DNA of 64,000 bases. Origin: a bacterium (GTDB taxonomy: Bacteria > Armatimonadota > Zipacnadia > Zipacnadales > UBA11051). Under the pieces are notes generated by a model. That model had not been told where the DNA came from. It was given only the letters and a program-made list of their open reading frames with translations, and searched no databases. The translations under genes were made by a program, and so were the position numbers. Location: positions 1 to 64,000 of the forward strand of contig JAJFUB010000022.1 in assembly GCA_021372615.1 (NCBI GenBank), read 5' to 3'. This document shows, piece by piece, positions 36,322 through 44,657 of this stretch (position 1 is the stretch's first letter; every line of letters begins with the position of its first letter).

Positions 36322-38408
36322 GTTACGTTCAGCCCTTCCGTAGGTTGGCTGATGGCCGGCTCATCCGGGAGATTGAGGATGAAGATGGACCCCTCGCCCG
36401 GAGCACTGATCAACTCGACAGTTCCACCGTGAGCTTCCATGATCCTCCTGACCGAGTAAAGGCCAATGCCGGTGCCGGGGATGTCCAGCCCCTGCGGGAC
36501 TGCCCGCTCAAAACGCTCGAAGAGCCGCGCCTGCGCCTCGCGCGGGACCCCGATCCCGTGGTCAATGACCCGGGTGGTCACTTGCCCGGGCTCCCGCCTG
36601 ATCTCGACGACCACGGTGCCCCCGCCGGGCCAGTACTTGGTGGCATTGTCCATCAGGTTGCTCAGGGCCCGGCCCAGGAAACGGGGGTCGCCGACCACCC
36701 ACAGCCCCTCCTCCGGAGCCTGGACCTCCACCTTGTGGATGCCGGTCTTGAGGGACTGGGGTACCGCCAGGTCGCGCGCCAGCGCGGCCAGATCGAACCG
36801 GCTCTTGTCCAGACGAACCGGACGATTCGGGTCGGTGCTGAGCAGTTCGTCAATGTCTCCGAGAGCCATCTGCACCTGCCTCTGGATGCGCTCGATGACC
36901 TCCGGGGTGAGGCGGCTGACGCCGCGCGCCTGCTGGTCGCGCAGCACCTGGGCCAGGGCGTTGATGGCCGTGAGGGGCTGCTTGAGGTCGTGCACGAGTG
37001 TAGCCGTCACGCTGTCGCGTGCTTCCAGACTTCGCGCCAGTTCACCGGCCTCGTGACGTGCTTCGGCGAAGGCCAGGACCGCGCCGCAGATCGCCGACAG
37101 GCCAACCGTCAGCGCCGGCGCGACTGAGAACAGCCAGAAGTCCCAGTACATCAGGTACCGCGCCAGCACGAACACGCCCGCGACGATGGCGACGGCATAG
37201 CCGAGGGCCTGCCACCCGCCCTTGCGGCGGAAGATCAGCAGGACCACGATGCTCAGCCCGGCCATGAAGGCCCACATCAGTCCCGTCGGCGGCACGCGGA
37301 TGAAGCGCCGCTGCAGCACGGTGTCCAGCGCGTTGGCGTGCACCTCCAGCCCGCTCAGGTTCTCTTCACCGGACTGGTCCACGCAGGAGACCCCGGACGG
37401 CCGCGGCGGCGGCGCGGCGGGCCAGTGCTGTGACATCGGCGTGCACTGTCGGTCAGTCAGCGACCCCAGCAGCACGATCTTGCCGGCGAGCAGACGGCGA
37501 CGCTGCTCCGGTGAGGCGGCCAGGAGGTTCCGCAGGCTGCAGGTGGGATAGGTGCCGGCGCGGCCGGCCCAGTTGATGAGCATGCTGTGCATGCTCGACT
37601 GGTTGGTCTCGTCCGAGCGCGCCGGCCCGAGCAGGAAGACGCGCTCGCTGTGCCAGACAGGGATGACCACGTCAGCGCAGCGCACCCGATCGCTGCTCAG
37701 CTCCTCGGGCAACTCCTGCCCCTGCCCCCGATAGGCGGCATAGCAGGCCAGGGCAAAGGGCGGACAGGCGTTGCCACTGAGGCTCTGCGGGGCGGGCTCC
37801 ACCCGCCGCAGGTTGAACTCGTCCCGCTGGATCAGGCGCACCGCGCGGATGACACCTCGTGGGTTGTACAGCACCGGTGAGGCGATGGTCGGGTGGCTCA
37901 GCTCCAGTAGCTTCGGCATCTGGATGAAGTTGAAGCGTCCCGGCGTCGGGTTAGTGCCGCTCATGATGACGGTGTCGCCCGGCTCCTGCAGGGCCGCCAG
38001 CAGCGGGCCATCGTGGGCGGGGCGGCAGGGGAGGTCCAGCACGAGGTCAATGCCGAGGACGCGCGGCCCGGCCTGCTTGAGGGCGCTGATCGCGTGGCCG
38101 AGCTGATCGCGCCGGATCAGCAGGCAGGTGCAGGTGTCGTCATGCTGGCGCTGCTTCTCGGCCCGGAAGCTGTCGGCGTCGGCGCCCTCAATGCCCACCA
38201 GCACGATCCCGGGCGACACCGCACGGGCGGGCCGGAGCCGCATCCACGTATCGAGCAGGGAGAACTCGGGATACGACAGGACGGAGCTGGCGCGGCTGCA
38301 GATGAAGGTCACCAGGACAGCCAGCAACGCCATCGCCAGCCACCGTTGGCGGCGGCTGCGACGGGCTGGCGCGCCCGCGGGGCGCTGAGGATGCCTGGGT
38401 AGTGACAT
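36318..38408 (-). CDS. CHASE2-domain sensor histidine kinase
   Basis: 696 residues. One N-terminal membrane helix (about 25-40) leads to an extracytoplasmic CHASE2 sensor domain (about 45-345; LLDTWMRLRPARAVSPGIVLVGIE). Three more helices follow (about 360-440). The cytoplasmic kinase has an H-box VHDLKQPLTAINALAQ with the phospho-accepting His, N-box LSNLMDNATKYW, and glycine boxes DHGIGVP and GTGIGLYSVRRIMEAHGG. No response regulator lies nearby. Translation is coupled by a four-base overlap to the FecR-TPR-barrel gene, so signal sensing and the outer-membrane protein are probably one functional unit. Confidence 0.9.
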   Translation of the reverse strand: MSLPRHPQRPAGAPARRSRRQRWLAMALLAVLVTFICSRASSVLSYPEFSLLDTWMRLRPARAVSPGIVLVGIEGADADSFRAEKQRQHDDTCTCLLIRRDQLGHAISALKQAGPRVLGIDLVLDLPCRPAHDGPLLAALQEPGDTVIMSGTNPTPGRFNFIQMPKLLELSHPTIASPVLYNPRGVIRAVRLIQRDEFNLRRVEPAPQSLSGNACPPFALACYAAYRGQGQELPEELSSDRVRCADVVIPVWHSERVFLLGPARSDETNQSSMHSMLINWAGRAGTYPTCSLRNLLAASPEQRRRLLAGKIVLLGSLTDRQCTPMSQHWPAAPPPRPSGVSCVDQSGEENLSGLEVHANALDTVLQRRFIRVPPTGLMWAFMAGLSIVVLLIFRRKGGWQALGYAVAIVAGVFVLARYLMYWDFWLFSVAPALTVGLSAICGAVLAFAEARHEAGELARSLEARDSVTATLVHDLKQPLTAINALAQVLRDQQARGVSRLTPEVIERIQRQVQMALGDIDELLSTDPNRPVRLDKSRFDLAALARDLAVPQSLKTGIHKVEVQAPEEGLWVVGDPRFLGRALSNLMDNATKYWPGGGTVVVEIRREPGQVTTRVIDHGIGVPREAQARLFERFERAVPQGLDIPGTGIGLYSVRRIMEAHGGTVELISAPGEGSIFILNLPDEPAISQPTEGLNVT

Positions 38409-38524
38409 GCCGGGCTGCTCCGTCGGTGACGGTCATCGGCTGGCGGCAAGAGTGAACAGAGGATGGAGTATGGATGATGGCCGGAGGACCCGACGGCGAC
38501 AGGGCCGGAGCCTGGTCAGTCAGT

Positions 38525-38530
38525 ATTATA
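38525..38530 (-). promoter_or_regulatory. Consensus -10 for the CHASE2 kinase operon
   Basis: A perfect TATAAT on the minus strand, about 115 bases before the kinase ATG; no clear -35 partner. Further upstream GCGTAC-AGATAC-GTACGC (38592-38609) is a perfect palindrome that could be an operator. The rest of the 219-base gap (38409-38627) shows only purine-rich, roughly heptad-spaced sequence near 38455-38480. Confidence 0.45.
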
Positions 38531-38627
38531 CAGCAAGTGGCGTCCCCTGGAGACGGCGCAATTGGGTGAGATTGTGACGGAACTGAAGAACGCGTACAGA
38601 TACGTACGCCTGCCTGCGTAGCTCCCC

Positions 38628-39485
38628 TCAGCCTACCCGTGAGTAGAACTCCTCACGTCCCCGCCCGGCGCCGGCAAGGCGGAACAACGCTCCCGCCTCG
38701 GTCCCATCGCTGGACTTGCTACTCCCGCCGGCGGTCGTGACGTACAGGTCGCGGTAGTCCGCGCCGCCGAAAGTCACGCTCGACACCTTCGGCGCCGGGA
38801 AGTCGAACCGCTGGACGACCTGTCCGTCAGGGCTGTAGCGCACGGCGCAGCCACCATCCCAGCGCGCTGACCACACGTGATCCTCGGCATCCACGGTCAT
38901 GCCGTCGGGAAAGCCCTCCTCGGCCGTCAGCACGGCAAAGGGCCGCTGGTTGGTGATCTCCCCCGTGGCCTCGTCGTAGTCGAACAGCCAGATGGTGTGC
39001 GCCCCCGAGTCGGTGAAGTACATCCGCTTCCGGTCCCCCGTGAAGCCCATGCCGTTGGGGCAGCCGAGGCCTTCGAGGATGACCTTGAGCGTTCCGTCCA
39101 CATCCAGGCGGTACAGCGTGCCGGGCTTGTCGGGGCCGGCCATGGTGCCGCAGAACACCCGCCCGCGCGGGTCGGCGATCACGTCGTTGAAGCGCGAGTT
39201 GCGCTCAGCCGGGATCTCCTCGATGATCGTGTCGCGGAAGCCGTCGCGCCACGTGCGCACCGCGCCGCGGGCCATGAAGAGCAGCAGGTCGCCATTGGCC
39301 TGCACGGTGAAGCCGCCAATGGCCTCGTCAGCTTCCAGGCACTGCTCATCCTCCCCGGTGGCGGGGTCGTAGCGGAACAGCCGCCCGGCGGGGATATCCA
39401 CCCAGTACAGACGCTTCTGCAGCGGGTGCCACAGAGGGCCTTCACCGGTGTGACAGGCATAGTCGGCAATGAGTTCCATGTGCAT
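38628..39485 (-). CDS. SMP-30/gluconolactonase-family lactonase
   Basis: About 285 residues, a six-bladed propeller of the SMP-30/LRE family: GEGPLWHPLQKRLYWVDIPAGRLFRYDP at the start with the metal-binding Glu, NSRFNDVIADPRGRVFCGTM with the Asn/Asp ligands, PNGMGFTGDRKRMYFTDSGAHTIWLFDYD, and FPDGMTVDAEDHVWSARWDGGCAVRY. Such enzymes open sugar lactones. ATG at 39485 or 39479 fits the fold; no strong ribosome site. It is divergent from a Gfo/Idh dehydrogenase, whose product could be its lactone substrate (inference). Confidence 0.9.
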   Translation of the reverse strand: MHMELIADYACHTGEGPLWHPLQKRLYWVDIPAGRLFRYDPATGEDEQCLEADEAIGGFTVQANGDLLLFMARGAVRTWRDGFRDTIIEEIPAERNSRFNDVIADPRGRVFCGTMAGPDKPGTLYRLDVDGTLKVILEGLGCPNGMGFTGDRKRMYFTDSGAHTIWLFDYDEATGEITNQRPFAVLTAEEGFPDGMTVDAEDHVWSARWDGGCAVRYSPDGQVVQRFDFPAPKVSSVTFGGADYRDLYVTTAGGSSKSSDGTEAGALFRLAGAGRGREEFYSRVG

Positions 39486-39493
39486 TGTGGTCG

Positions 39494-39631
39494 GTGCCAA
39501 GTCCCAAGCGCCAAGTGAACGGCAGTGCTCGCAGTAGGTGTTTCCATACGCAACGGCGAATATCCTGCGCCGGTCGCTTCCTCGACCACTGTCCACCAAG
39601 CACTTGGCACATGGCACCTGCCACTTGCCAC
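39494..39631. repeat. Inverted heptad repeats between divergent sugar genes
   Basis: Left: GTGCCAA, GTCCCAA, GCGCCAA, then GTG (39494-39517). Right (39604-39631): TTGGCAC, ATGGCAC, CTGCCAC, TTGCCAC, i.e. variants of the reverse complement of GTGCCAA. The outermost units form a perfect nine-base inverted repeat (39494-39502 with 39602-39610). The arrangement mirrors the different heptads at 16565-16652. It could be a multi-site operator for both genes or a mobile short tandem repeat. Confidence 0.7.
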
Positions 39632-39645
39632 TCAAGGAGTCTCTC

Positions 39646-40716
39646 ATGTCTACCGTTCGTCTGGGCGTCATCGGCTGTGGCGGGATGTGCGGAGCGCACC
39701 TGCCGTCCGTGGGCGGCAAGTCTCCCGCCATCTCCGAGCAGTACCGCCCCTTCGCCGAGCAGATCGAGATCCGCGGTCTGTGTGACATCAACCAGGAGAA
39801 GGCCGAGGCGTACCGCCAGAAGTTCGGCGGCGACTACATCACCGACGACCCCGAGAAGCTCTTCTCCGACCCGAACGTGGACGCTGTTCTCATCACCACC
39901 TGGCACGACACACATGCCCCGCTCTCCCTGCGCGCCATGGCCGCCGGCAAGCACGTGCTGATTGAAAAGCCGATGGCGATGACCGAGCAGGAGTGCGACG
40001 ACATCCTGGCGATGGAGGAGAAGTCGGGCCTCAACTACATGGTGGCCTTCCGCTGCCGCTTCGCCAAGGGCGCCCAGGACGTCAAGCGAGAAATTCCCCA
40101 GCCCGACAACATTGTCGCCAACGCGCGGGCGGCAGGCATCTGGGGCGAGGCCAGTTGGGCGCAGGACCCGATCAAGGGCGGCGGGCAGATCCTGTCGCAG
40201 GGCTGCCACGTCGTGGACATGATGTTCTTCCTGGCCGGCGCCGAGCCCAAGGAGGTCTGGGCCACCGGTGGCATGTACCACCACAACCGCCCCGAGCCGC
40301 TGGACACGATCAATGCCGCCATCCGCTATGAGAACGGCGCCACCGGCGCCTTCATGGGCGGAGACGGGGGCGTGGGCAACCTGATGATGCACCACCCGCT
40401 GCCCTGCGGCTGCCCGTTCTTTGTCATCTCCCTGTGCAAGGGCCGCAGCGGCATGGCGATTGACCACGGCCACGACGCGCGCTTCGAGTCGTGCGTGCCG
40501 GCCGACCAGTGGACGCCGCCGTACAAGTCAAAGGAGTACTCGGTGGAGCTAGGGGCCGAAGTCGCCAGCGGCGTGCCGGACATTCTCCCGGCGTTCGGAA
40601 TGTCCATCATCAACGGCGAGAAGCCCATCGCGACGGCCTGGGACGGGGCGCGCACGACGCGCTTCATCCTGCGGTGCTTCGAGAGCGCCCGCACGGGCAA
40701 GCTGATGACGTTCTAG
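39646..40716 (+). CDS. Gfo/Idh/MocA-family oxidoreductase
   Basis: 356 residues. A Rossmann start (VRLGVIGCGGMCGAHL), then LITTWHDTHAPLSLRAMAAGKHVLIEKPMAM with the EKP motif, and GGGQILSQGCHVVDMMFFLAG in the second domain. AAGGAG lies upstream of ATG at 39646. Divergent from the SMP-30 lactonase across a heptad-repeat region. The pair fits oxidation of a sugar to a lactone followed by hydrolysis; substrate unknown. Confidence 0.92.
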   Translation: MSTVRLGVIGCGGMCGAHLPSVGGKSPAISEQYRPFAEQIEIRGLCDINQEKAEAYRQKFGGDYITDDPEKLFSDPNVDAVLITTWHDTHAPLSLRAMAAGKHVLIEKPMAMTEQECDDILAMEEKSGLNYMVAFRCRFAKGAQDVKREIPQPDNIVANARAAGIWGEASWAQDPIKGGGQILSQGCHVVDMMFFLAGAEPKEVWATGGMYHHNRPEPLDTINAAIRYENGATGAFMGGDGGVGNLMMHHPLPCGCPFFVISLCKGRSGMAIDHGHDARFESCVPADQWTPPYKSKEYSVELGAEVASGVPDILPAFGMSIINGEKPIATAWDGARTTRFILRCFESARTGKLMTF

Positions 40717-40732
40717 GGTCTGTGCAACTCAG

Positions 40733-40797
40733 CAGTAACGCGGGCGGCCTCGCCCGCGTGCGGTGGGGATGGGCGGGCGAGGCCGCCCGCCCTACTG
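40733..40797. repeat. REPIN-like inverted REP doublet (family E), copy 2
   Basis: 65 bases beginning CAGTAA and ending CTACTG. Left hairpin CGCGGGCG-GCCT-CGCCCGCG (40739-40758); right hairpin GGGCGGGCG-AGGC-CGCCCGCCC (40771-40792). Same plan and size as 7091-7154 but with different, still perfectly paired, stem bases. It begins 16 bases after the Gfo/Idh stop. Confidence 0.88.
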
Positions 40798-40810
40798 CAA
40801 GGGATCGCCG

Positions 40811-40884
40811 GGGTGCCACGGCCAGGCTCCCTGGCCGTGCTCCGGTTCGGACCTGCACGGCCGGCAGGGCTGGCCGTGGCACCC
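40811..40884. repeat. Second type of inverted palindrome doublet (family G)
   Basis: 74 bases bounded by a perfect 15-base inverted repeat, GGGTGCCACGGCCAG at 40811 and its complement ending at 40884. Inside, each half is itself a hairpin (CACGGCCAG-GCTCC-CTGGCCGTG on the left, an imperfect CACGGCCGG/CTGGCCGTG on the right). It lies 13 bases from the family E doublet, ahead of the amidohydrolase genes. Confidence 0.85.
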
Positions 40885-40906
40885 ACACCGGGAAGGGAAG
40901 CCCGTG

Positions 40907-41683
40907 ATGTCAGAACCTGAAGCACCTGTGTGCGGGCCGCTCATCGCCTGCGATGCCCTCGTCGGGGCGCCACTCGTGCCGCCGTCGGGGCCTGTGCCCG
41001 ATGTGGCGGACCTCGAGGCGGAGATGACGCGGCTGCACCTCAGCGCCGCCGTCGTGCGCCACCGCGCCTGCCGCCAGACCTCGGCCCACCTGGGCAACAA
41101 CATACTCATGGACGAGATCACCGGCCGGCCGCATCTGCGGCCGGCGTGGTTCGTGACGCCCGACGGCCGCGAGCCGGAGTTCGACCCCGCCGTCACGCTG
41201 GCGCAGATGCTGGCCGCCGGTGTGCGCTGGACCTGGACCGATCCTGCGGCCCAGGGCTTCTCGCTGCAGCCCTGGTGCAGCGGCCCGCTCCTGGCCGCCC
41301 TGTCCGAGCATCGCGTGCCGCTGCTGCTGGACTACGCGAGCATCGTTCTGCGCGACCTGCACGAGGCGATGGAGACCTTCCCCGCGCTGCGCGTCGTGCT
41401 GCTGCAAGTCCCGCGCGTGGGGCGCAACCGGCTGGTCGAGCCGCTGCTGGCGGCACACCCGGAGCTGTATCTGGGCTGCGCCCCGTCGCTGTCGGTGCAT
41501 GCCTACTGGCCGGACCTGTGCCGACGCTTCGGGTCGCATCGCTGGCTCTGGGGCAACCATTACCCGGACGCGGAGGGCGGGGCGGCCGTGACGGGGTTGC
41601 TCTACGCGGGGCTGTCGCCGCAAGCGCTGCAGGACATCGCCCACGGCAACCTGGAGCGGCTGCAGGCGGAGGTGCATGCATGA
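40907..41683 (+). CDS. Amidohydrolase-2-like TIM-barrel protein, probably degenerate
   Basis: 258 residues. Overall pattern resembles the metal-dependent amidohydrolase neighbour (IACDALVGAPL start; VVRHRACRQTSAHLGNNILMDEI; LLLDYAS in place of the usual His strand; HRWLWGNHYPDAEGGAAV near the end). The N-terminal H-x-H metal motif is missing (DALVG instead) and the GSD aspartate becomes GNH, so catalysis is doubtful. ATG at 40907, ribosome site GGAAGGGAA. Its stop overlaps the ATG of the next gene (ATGA). The pair may form a pseudo-heterodimer. Confidence 0.7.
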   Translation: MSEPEAPVCGPLIACDALVGAPLVPPSGPVPDVADLEAEMTRLHLSAAVVRHRACRQTSAHLGNNILMDEITGRPHLRPAWFVTPDGREPEFDPAVTLAQMLAAGVRWTWTDPAAQGFSLQPWCSGPLLAALSEHRVPLLLDYASIVLRDLHEAMETFPALRVVLLQVPRVGRNRLVEPLLAAHPELYLGCAPSLSVHAYWPDLCRRFGSHRWLWGNHYPDAEGGAAVTGLLYAGLSPQALQDIAHGNLERLQAEVHA

Positions 41684-42468
41684 TCGGGAAGGACTACTTC
41701 GAGCAGCAGGCCTTCGCCGGCGCACCGCTGAGCGACGCCATCGTCATTGACGCCCACGGCCACCTGGGCGACGATCGGGACTTCCCCTTCCCGACCACCT
41801 CGACCGACGCGCTCGTGGCTACCATGGACCGCATCGGGGTGGACGTCACCTGCGTGAGCAGCATCCCAGCCATCTACGGGCAGTCCGCCCGCGGCAATGC
41901 CGAGGTACTCGCCGCCCTGGCGCGCCACCCGGGCCGCATCTTCGGCTACGTCGTCGTGGACATCGGCTATCCGGACCGAGTGCAGCCGGAGCTGGAACGC
42001 GGCCTGGCCGGCGGGATGCGCGGGGTCAAGATCCACAGCAGCAGCGGTCTGCCGTACCGGCACCCCAACTACACACCCGTCTATGACTTCGCCGCCGCCC
42101 GCAGCCTGCCGCTGCTGGCGCACACGTGGAGCGACAGCGAACTCGACGACCTGGAGCCGCAGTTCAGCCGCTGCCCGAACGTCAACTTCATCCTCGGGCA
42201 TGCTGGGGCGGTCGCTCGCGAGCACTACGTGCACCTCGGCCACCAGTACCCGAACGTCTACCTCGAGCTGTGCTTCTCGGCCTGCCCGCGGGGGCTGGTG
42301 GAGTACTTCGTGGGCGAGGGCCTCGCGGACAAGATGCTGTGGGGCTCGGACTGCATCTTCATGAGCATGGAGCAGCAGATCGGCCGCGTCATCTTCGCCC
42401 AGATCAGCGAGGCCGACAAGCGCCTGATCCTGGGCGAGACCGCCGCCCGGGTGCTGCTCGGACGGTAG
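41680..42468 (+). CDS. Amidohydrolase-2-family metal-dependent hydrolase
   Basis: 262 residues, TIM barrel. Metal and catalytic motifs are in place: IDAHGHLG (H-x-H), GVKIHSS, LLAHTWS, ILGHAGA and WGSDCIF with the final Asp. The family includes decarboxylases and lactone or amide hydrolases. Substrate unknown; neighbours suggest sugar or small-acid catabolism. ATG at 41680 overlaps the previous stop, so expression is coupled to the degenerate partner. Confidence 0.88.
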   Translation: MIGKDYFEQQAFAGAPLSDAIVIDAHGHLGDDRDFPFPTTSTDALVATMDRIGVDVTCVSSIPAIYGQSARGNAEVLAALARHPGRIFGYVVVDIGYPDRVQPELERGLAGGMRGVKIHSSSGLPYRHPNYTPVYDFAAARSLPLLAHTWSDSELDDLEPQFSRCPNVNFILGHAGAVAREHYVHLGHQYPNVYLELCFSACPRGLVEYFVGEGLADKMLWGSDCIFMSMEQQIGRVIFAQISEADKRLILGETAARVLLGR

Positions 42469-42491
42469 CCAACGCGCGAACGGAGCATACC

Positions 42492-43325
42492 GTGCCCTCA
42501 CCCGACCAAGCCGTGGACACGCTGGCCGCCGACTCGCCAGTCACCTTCCCCACAGACGGCCCGGCCCCGGCGACGTACCCGTGCGACCTGCCGGCCGAGA
42601 ATCGTCCGCCGGAGCCGGACTACTACCTCTTCAGCACGCCGGAGCGGTCGCTGGAGCAGATCCGGACCGTCCAGGCCGAGATGATCCCCGGCACGTTCAC
42701 GCCGCCGCCAGCGGACTGGGGGCCGCTGCAGCGCGCCCGGCGCCTGCTGACGGAGGGCGGCGACTTCCACCTGCTCGGCCTGGGCGACAGCATCGTCAAT
42801 GACACGATGCGCTCCGGCTGGGTGGGGCTGCTGCAGGAAGCCTACCCGCGGGCGCGGGTGCGCGGCACGGTCTGCGTGCGCGGGTGCGGGGGCTGCCAGC
42901 ACTACAAGCTCGAAGAGCGCATCGCGAAGGTCGTCGTGCCGCTGCGGCCGGATGTCGTCTACATCGGCGGAATCAGCCAAGCGGACATTGAGAGCATCCG
43001 TGAGGTCGTCGGCCAGTTGCGGGCCGGCCTGCCGGAGGTCGAGGTGCTGCTGGCGACGGGGACCTTCGGGCGCGCCGACCCGCGCGACCCGGTGGCGCTG
43101 GCGGCGGCGCCGTACTCGGGCACGGGGCCGTGGGGCGCGGCGCTCCAGGCGCTGGCGGCCGAACTGGGCTGCGCCTATCTGGACATGACCGGCCCCTGGG
43201 CCGAATACCTGCGCAGCACCGGGGTGCACCCGCACCTGTTCTTCCGCGATGCCGTCCATGCCAACGAGTTCGGCGAGCAGATCCTGGCCCGCATCATGAT
43301 GGCGTTCTGGACGGCCCAGGCCTGA
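42492..43325 (+). CDS. SGNH/GDSL-family hydrolase
   Basis: 277 residues. Catalytic blocks are visible: LGLGDSIVND (block I, nucleophile Ser), RGCGG (block II Gly), YIGGISQ in place of G-x-N-D (block III, Asn lacking), and DAVHANEFGEQILA (block V, Asp and His). Missing block III Asn is a deviation. No signal peptide, so probably cytoplasmic; removes acyl or acetyl groups. The start is GTG at 42492 with GGAG upstream. Lies 23 bases after the amidohydrolase, in one operon. Confidence 0.8.
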   Translation: MPSPDQAVDTLAADSPVTFPTDGPAPATYPCDLPAENRPPEPDYYLFSTPERSLEQIRTVQAEMIPGTFTPPPADWGPLQRARRLLTEGGDFHLLGLGDSIVNDTMRSGWVGLLQEAYPRARVRGTVCVRGCGGCQHYKLEERIAKVVVPLRPDVVYIGGISQADIESIREVVGQLRAGLPEVEVLLATGTFGRADPRDPVALAAAPYSGTGPWGAALQALAAELGCAYLDMTGPWAEYLRSTGVHPHLFFRDAVHANEFGEQILARIMMAFWTAQA

Positions 43326-43353
43326 CGACGAGACTGCCCGACAGAGGAAGACC

Positions 43354-44424
43354 ATGAGACTGCTACTCTCGCTCCTGCTGGTCGCCGTGGCCCTGCCGCT
43401 GCGGGCCCAGGACACGATCCTCCGCCATGACTGCTACCTGGCCTTCACCGGGCAGAAGGGCGAGATGGCGAGCTTCGCGGCCCGTGCCATCCCCCGGGCG
43501 CCCTACCATGACGACCTCCAACTGCTCGCTCTGGACTCCCAGAGCCGCGAGGTAGCTGAGCAGGTCGTGCCGCTGGGGACCGAAGCGAAGATGGACGTGC
43601 CGCTGCAGACCGAGGGGCTGCACGTGCTGGCAGTGACCACCGGGCAGCCGGTAGCGGTCGTGCGCCGCACCAATGGGCCCTTCGCCCTCGTCGCCTCGGA
43701 GCAGACGCCCCTGAACGTCTGCGGCGGCTTCGCCAGGCACTACTTCTTCGTCCCCAAGGGCCTCAACCGGTTCCAGATCGGTGTCAGCGCCGACGTGACG
43801 GGCGAGGGGGCGCGACTGGGCATCTGGTCGCCGGACGGTAAGGCCGTCGTGGACCTGGAGGACGACTTCGACACGCTGCAGCGCCTGAAGGTGGAGGTCC
43901 CGGCGGGCATGGATAGCCAGCCGTGGGCGATCGCGCTGTCCAAGCCCCAGGACCCCAAGCTGGTGCTCGATGACGTGCTACTGTGGCTGGGGCGGGGCCT
44001 GCCGCCGTACCTTTGCGAGCAGCCCGAATGGCTGGCGGCGTTCGTGGGCTCCCTGAAGCCCGAGCAGATCAGCCTGCACGTGCCGCTCAGGAACCTGTCT
44101 CTGACCCAGGGAGGCACGTTCACGGTCAAGTTCGCCCTCGAAGCGGCGCCCCGGGCCAGGATGGCGGCTCTGCGGGCTGTGGCGCAGGACGTAGACTACC
44201 CCAACGAGGGTACATTCACGCTGAATGGCTCCAAACCGTACGCTTTTCCGCTGACCGGCGACGGCGGCTCGCTGCTGGTGACCGTGATGCTGAAGCCGGA
44301 GGACCTGCGGGCGGGGGAGAACGTCCTGGAGTTCAAGCACGACAACCGGGCCTCCGCCGCGATGGGACTGACGCAGATGGAGATCATCGCGGGCGACGAG
44401 ATTCACCTGGAGGAAGCCTGGTAA
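43354..44424 (+). CDS. Secreted protein of unknown function
   Basis: 356 residues, not recognised. A signal peptide (MRLLLSLLLVAVALPLRA-QD) is followed by beta-rich sequence. The final 100 residues (QGGTFTVKFALEAAPRARM; GTFTLNGSKPYAFPL; NVLEFKHDNRASAAMGLTQMEI) look like an Ig-like or jelly-roll module of the type that accompanies secreted carbohydrate enzymes. It lies 28 bases after the SGNH hydrolase and is probably the last gene of that operon. Confidence 0.6.
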   Translation: MRLLLSLLLVAVALPLRAQDTILRHDCYLAFTGQKGEMASFAARAIPRAPYHDDLQLLALDSQSREVAEQVVPLGTEAKMDVPLQTEGLHVLAVTTGQPVAVVRRTNGPFALVASEQTPLNVCGGFARHYFFVPKGLNRFQIGVSADVTGEGARLGIWSPDGKAVVDLEDDFDTLQRLKVEVPAGMDSQPWAIALSKPQDPKLVLDDVLLWLGRGLPPYLCEQPEWLAAFVGSLKPEQISLHVPLRNLSLTQGGTFTVKFALEAAPRARMAALRAVAQDVDYPNEGTFTLNGSKPYAFPLTGDGGSLLVTVMLKPEDLRAGENVLEFKHDNRASAAMGLTQMEIIAGDEIHLEEAW

Positions 44425-44485
44425 GCGCCCGTCGCGGCGTCTCCCTGGCTTGTGTCTGCGAATAGGCCACGAAGCGGTCAGGCTC

Positions 44486-44515
44486 TTGACTTTCCGGCGA
44501 AGATTGTGTTACGTT
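44486..44515 (+). promoter_or_regulatory. Candidate promoter for the large secreted Ig/CuAO-N protein
   Basis: TTGACT (44486-44491, five of six) with TACGTT (44510-44515, three of six) at an 18-base spacing, followed by a leader of about 135 bases that contains CCGTCGGCC...GGCCCCGGCGG hairpin potential. No riboswitch class is recognised. Confidence 0.4.
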
Positions 44516-44657
44516 TACCGTGGGAAGATAAGCAGGCCCCGTCGGCCATGGGTTTTGGCCCCGGCGGAGCCTCATTTGTGACGGCCTTCCGCACGTCAGC
44601 ACGAAGAAGCGAAACCAACGTTCGCAGCACACATCGTTGCCCAAAGGGATGGTAGAG

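Noticed and set aside
44516-44657. Possible riboswitch (for example c-di-GMP) in the leader of the secreted Ig/CuAO-N gene
   Set aside because: A hairpin is present, but the conserved bases of known classes are not.
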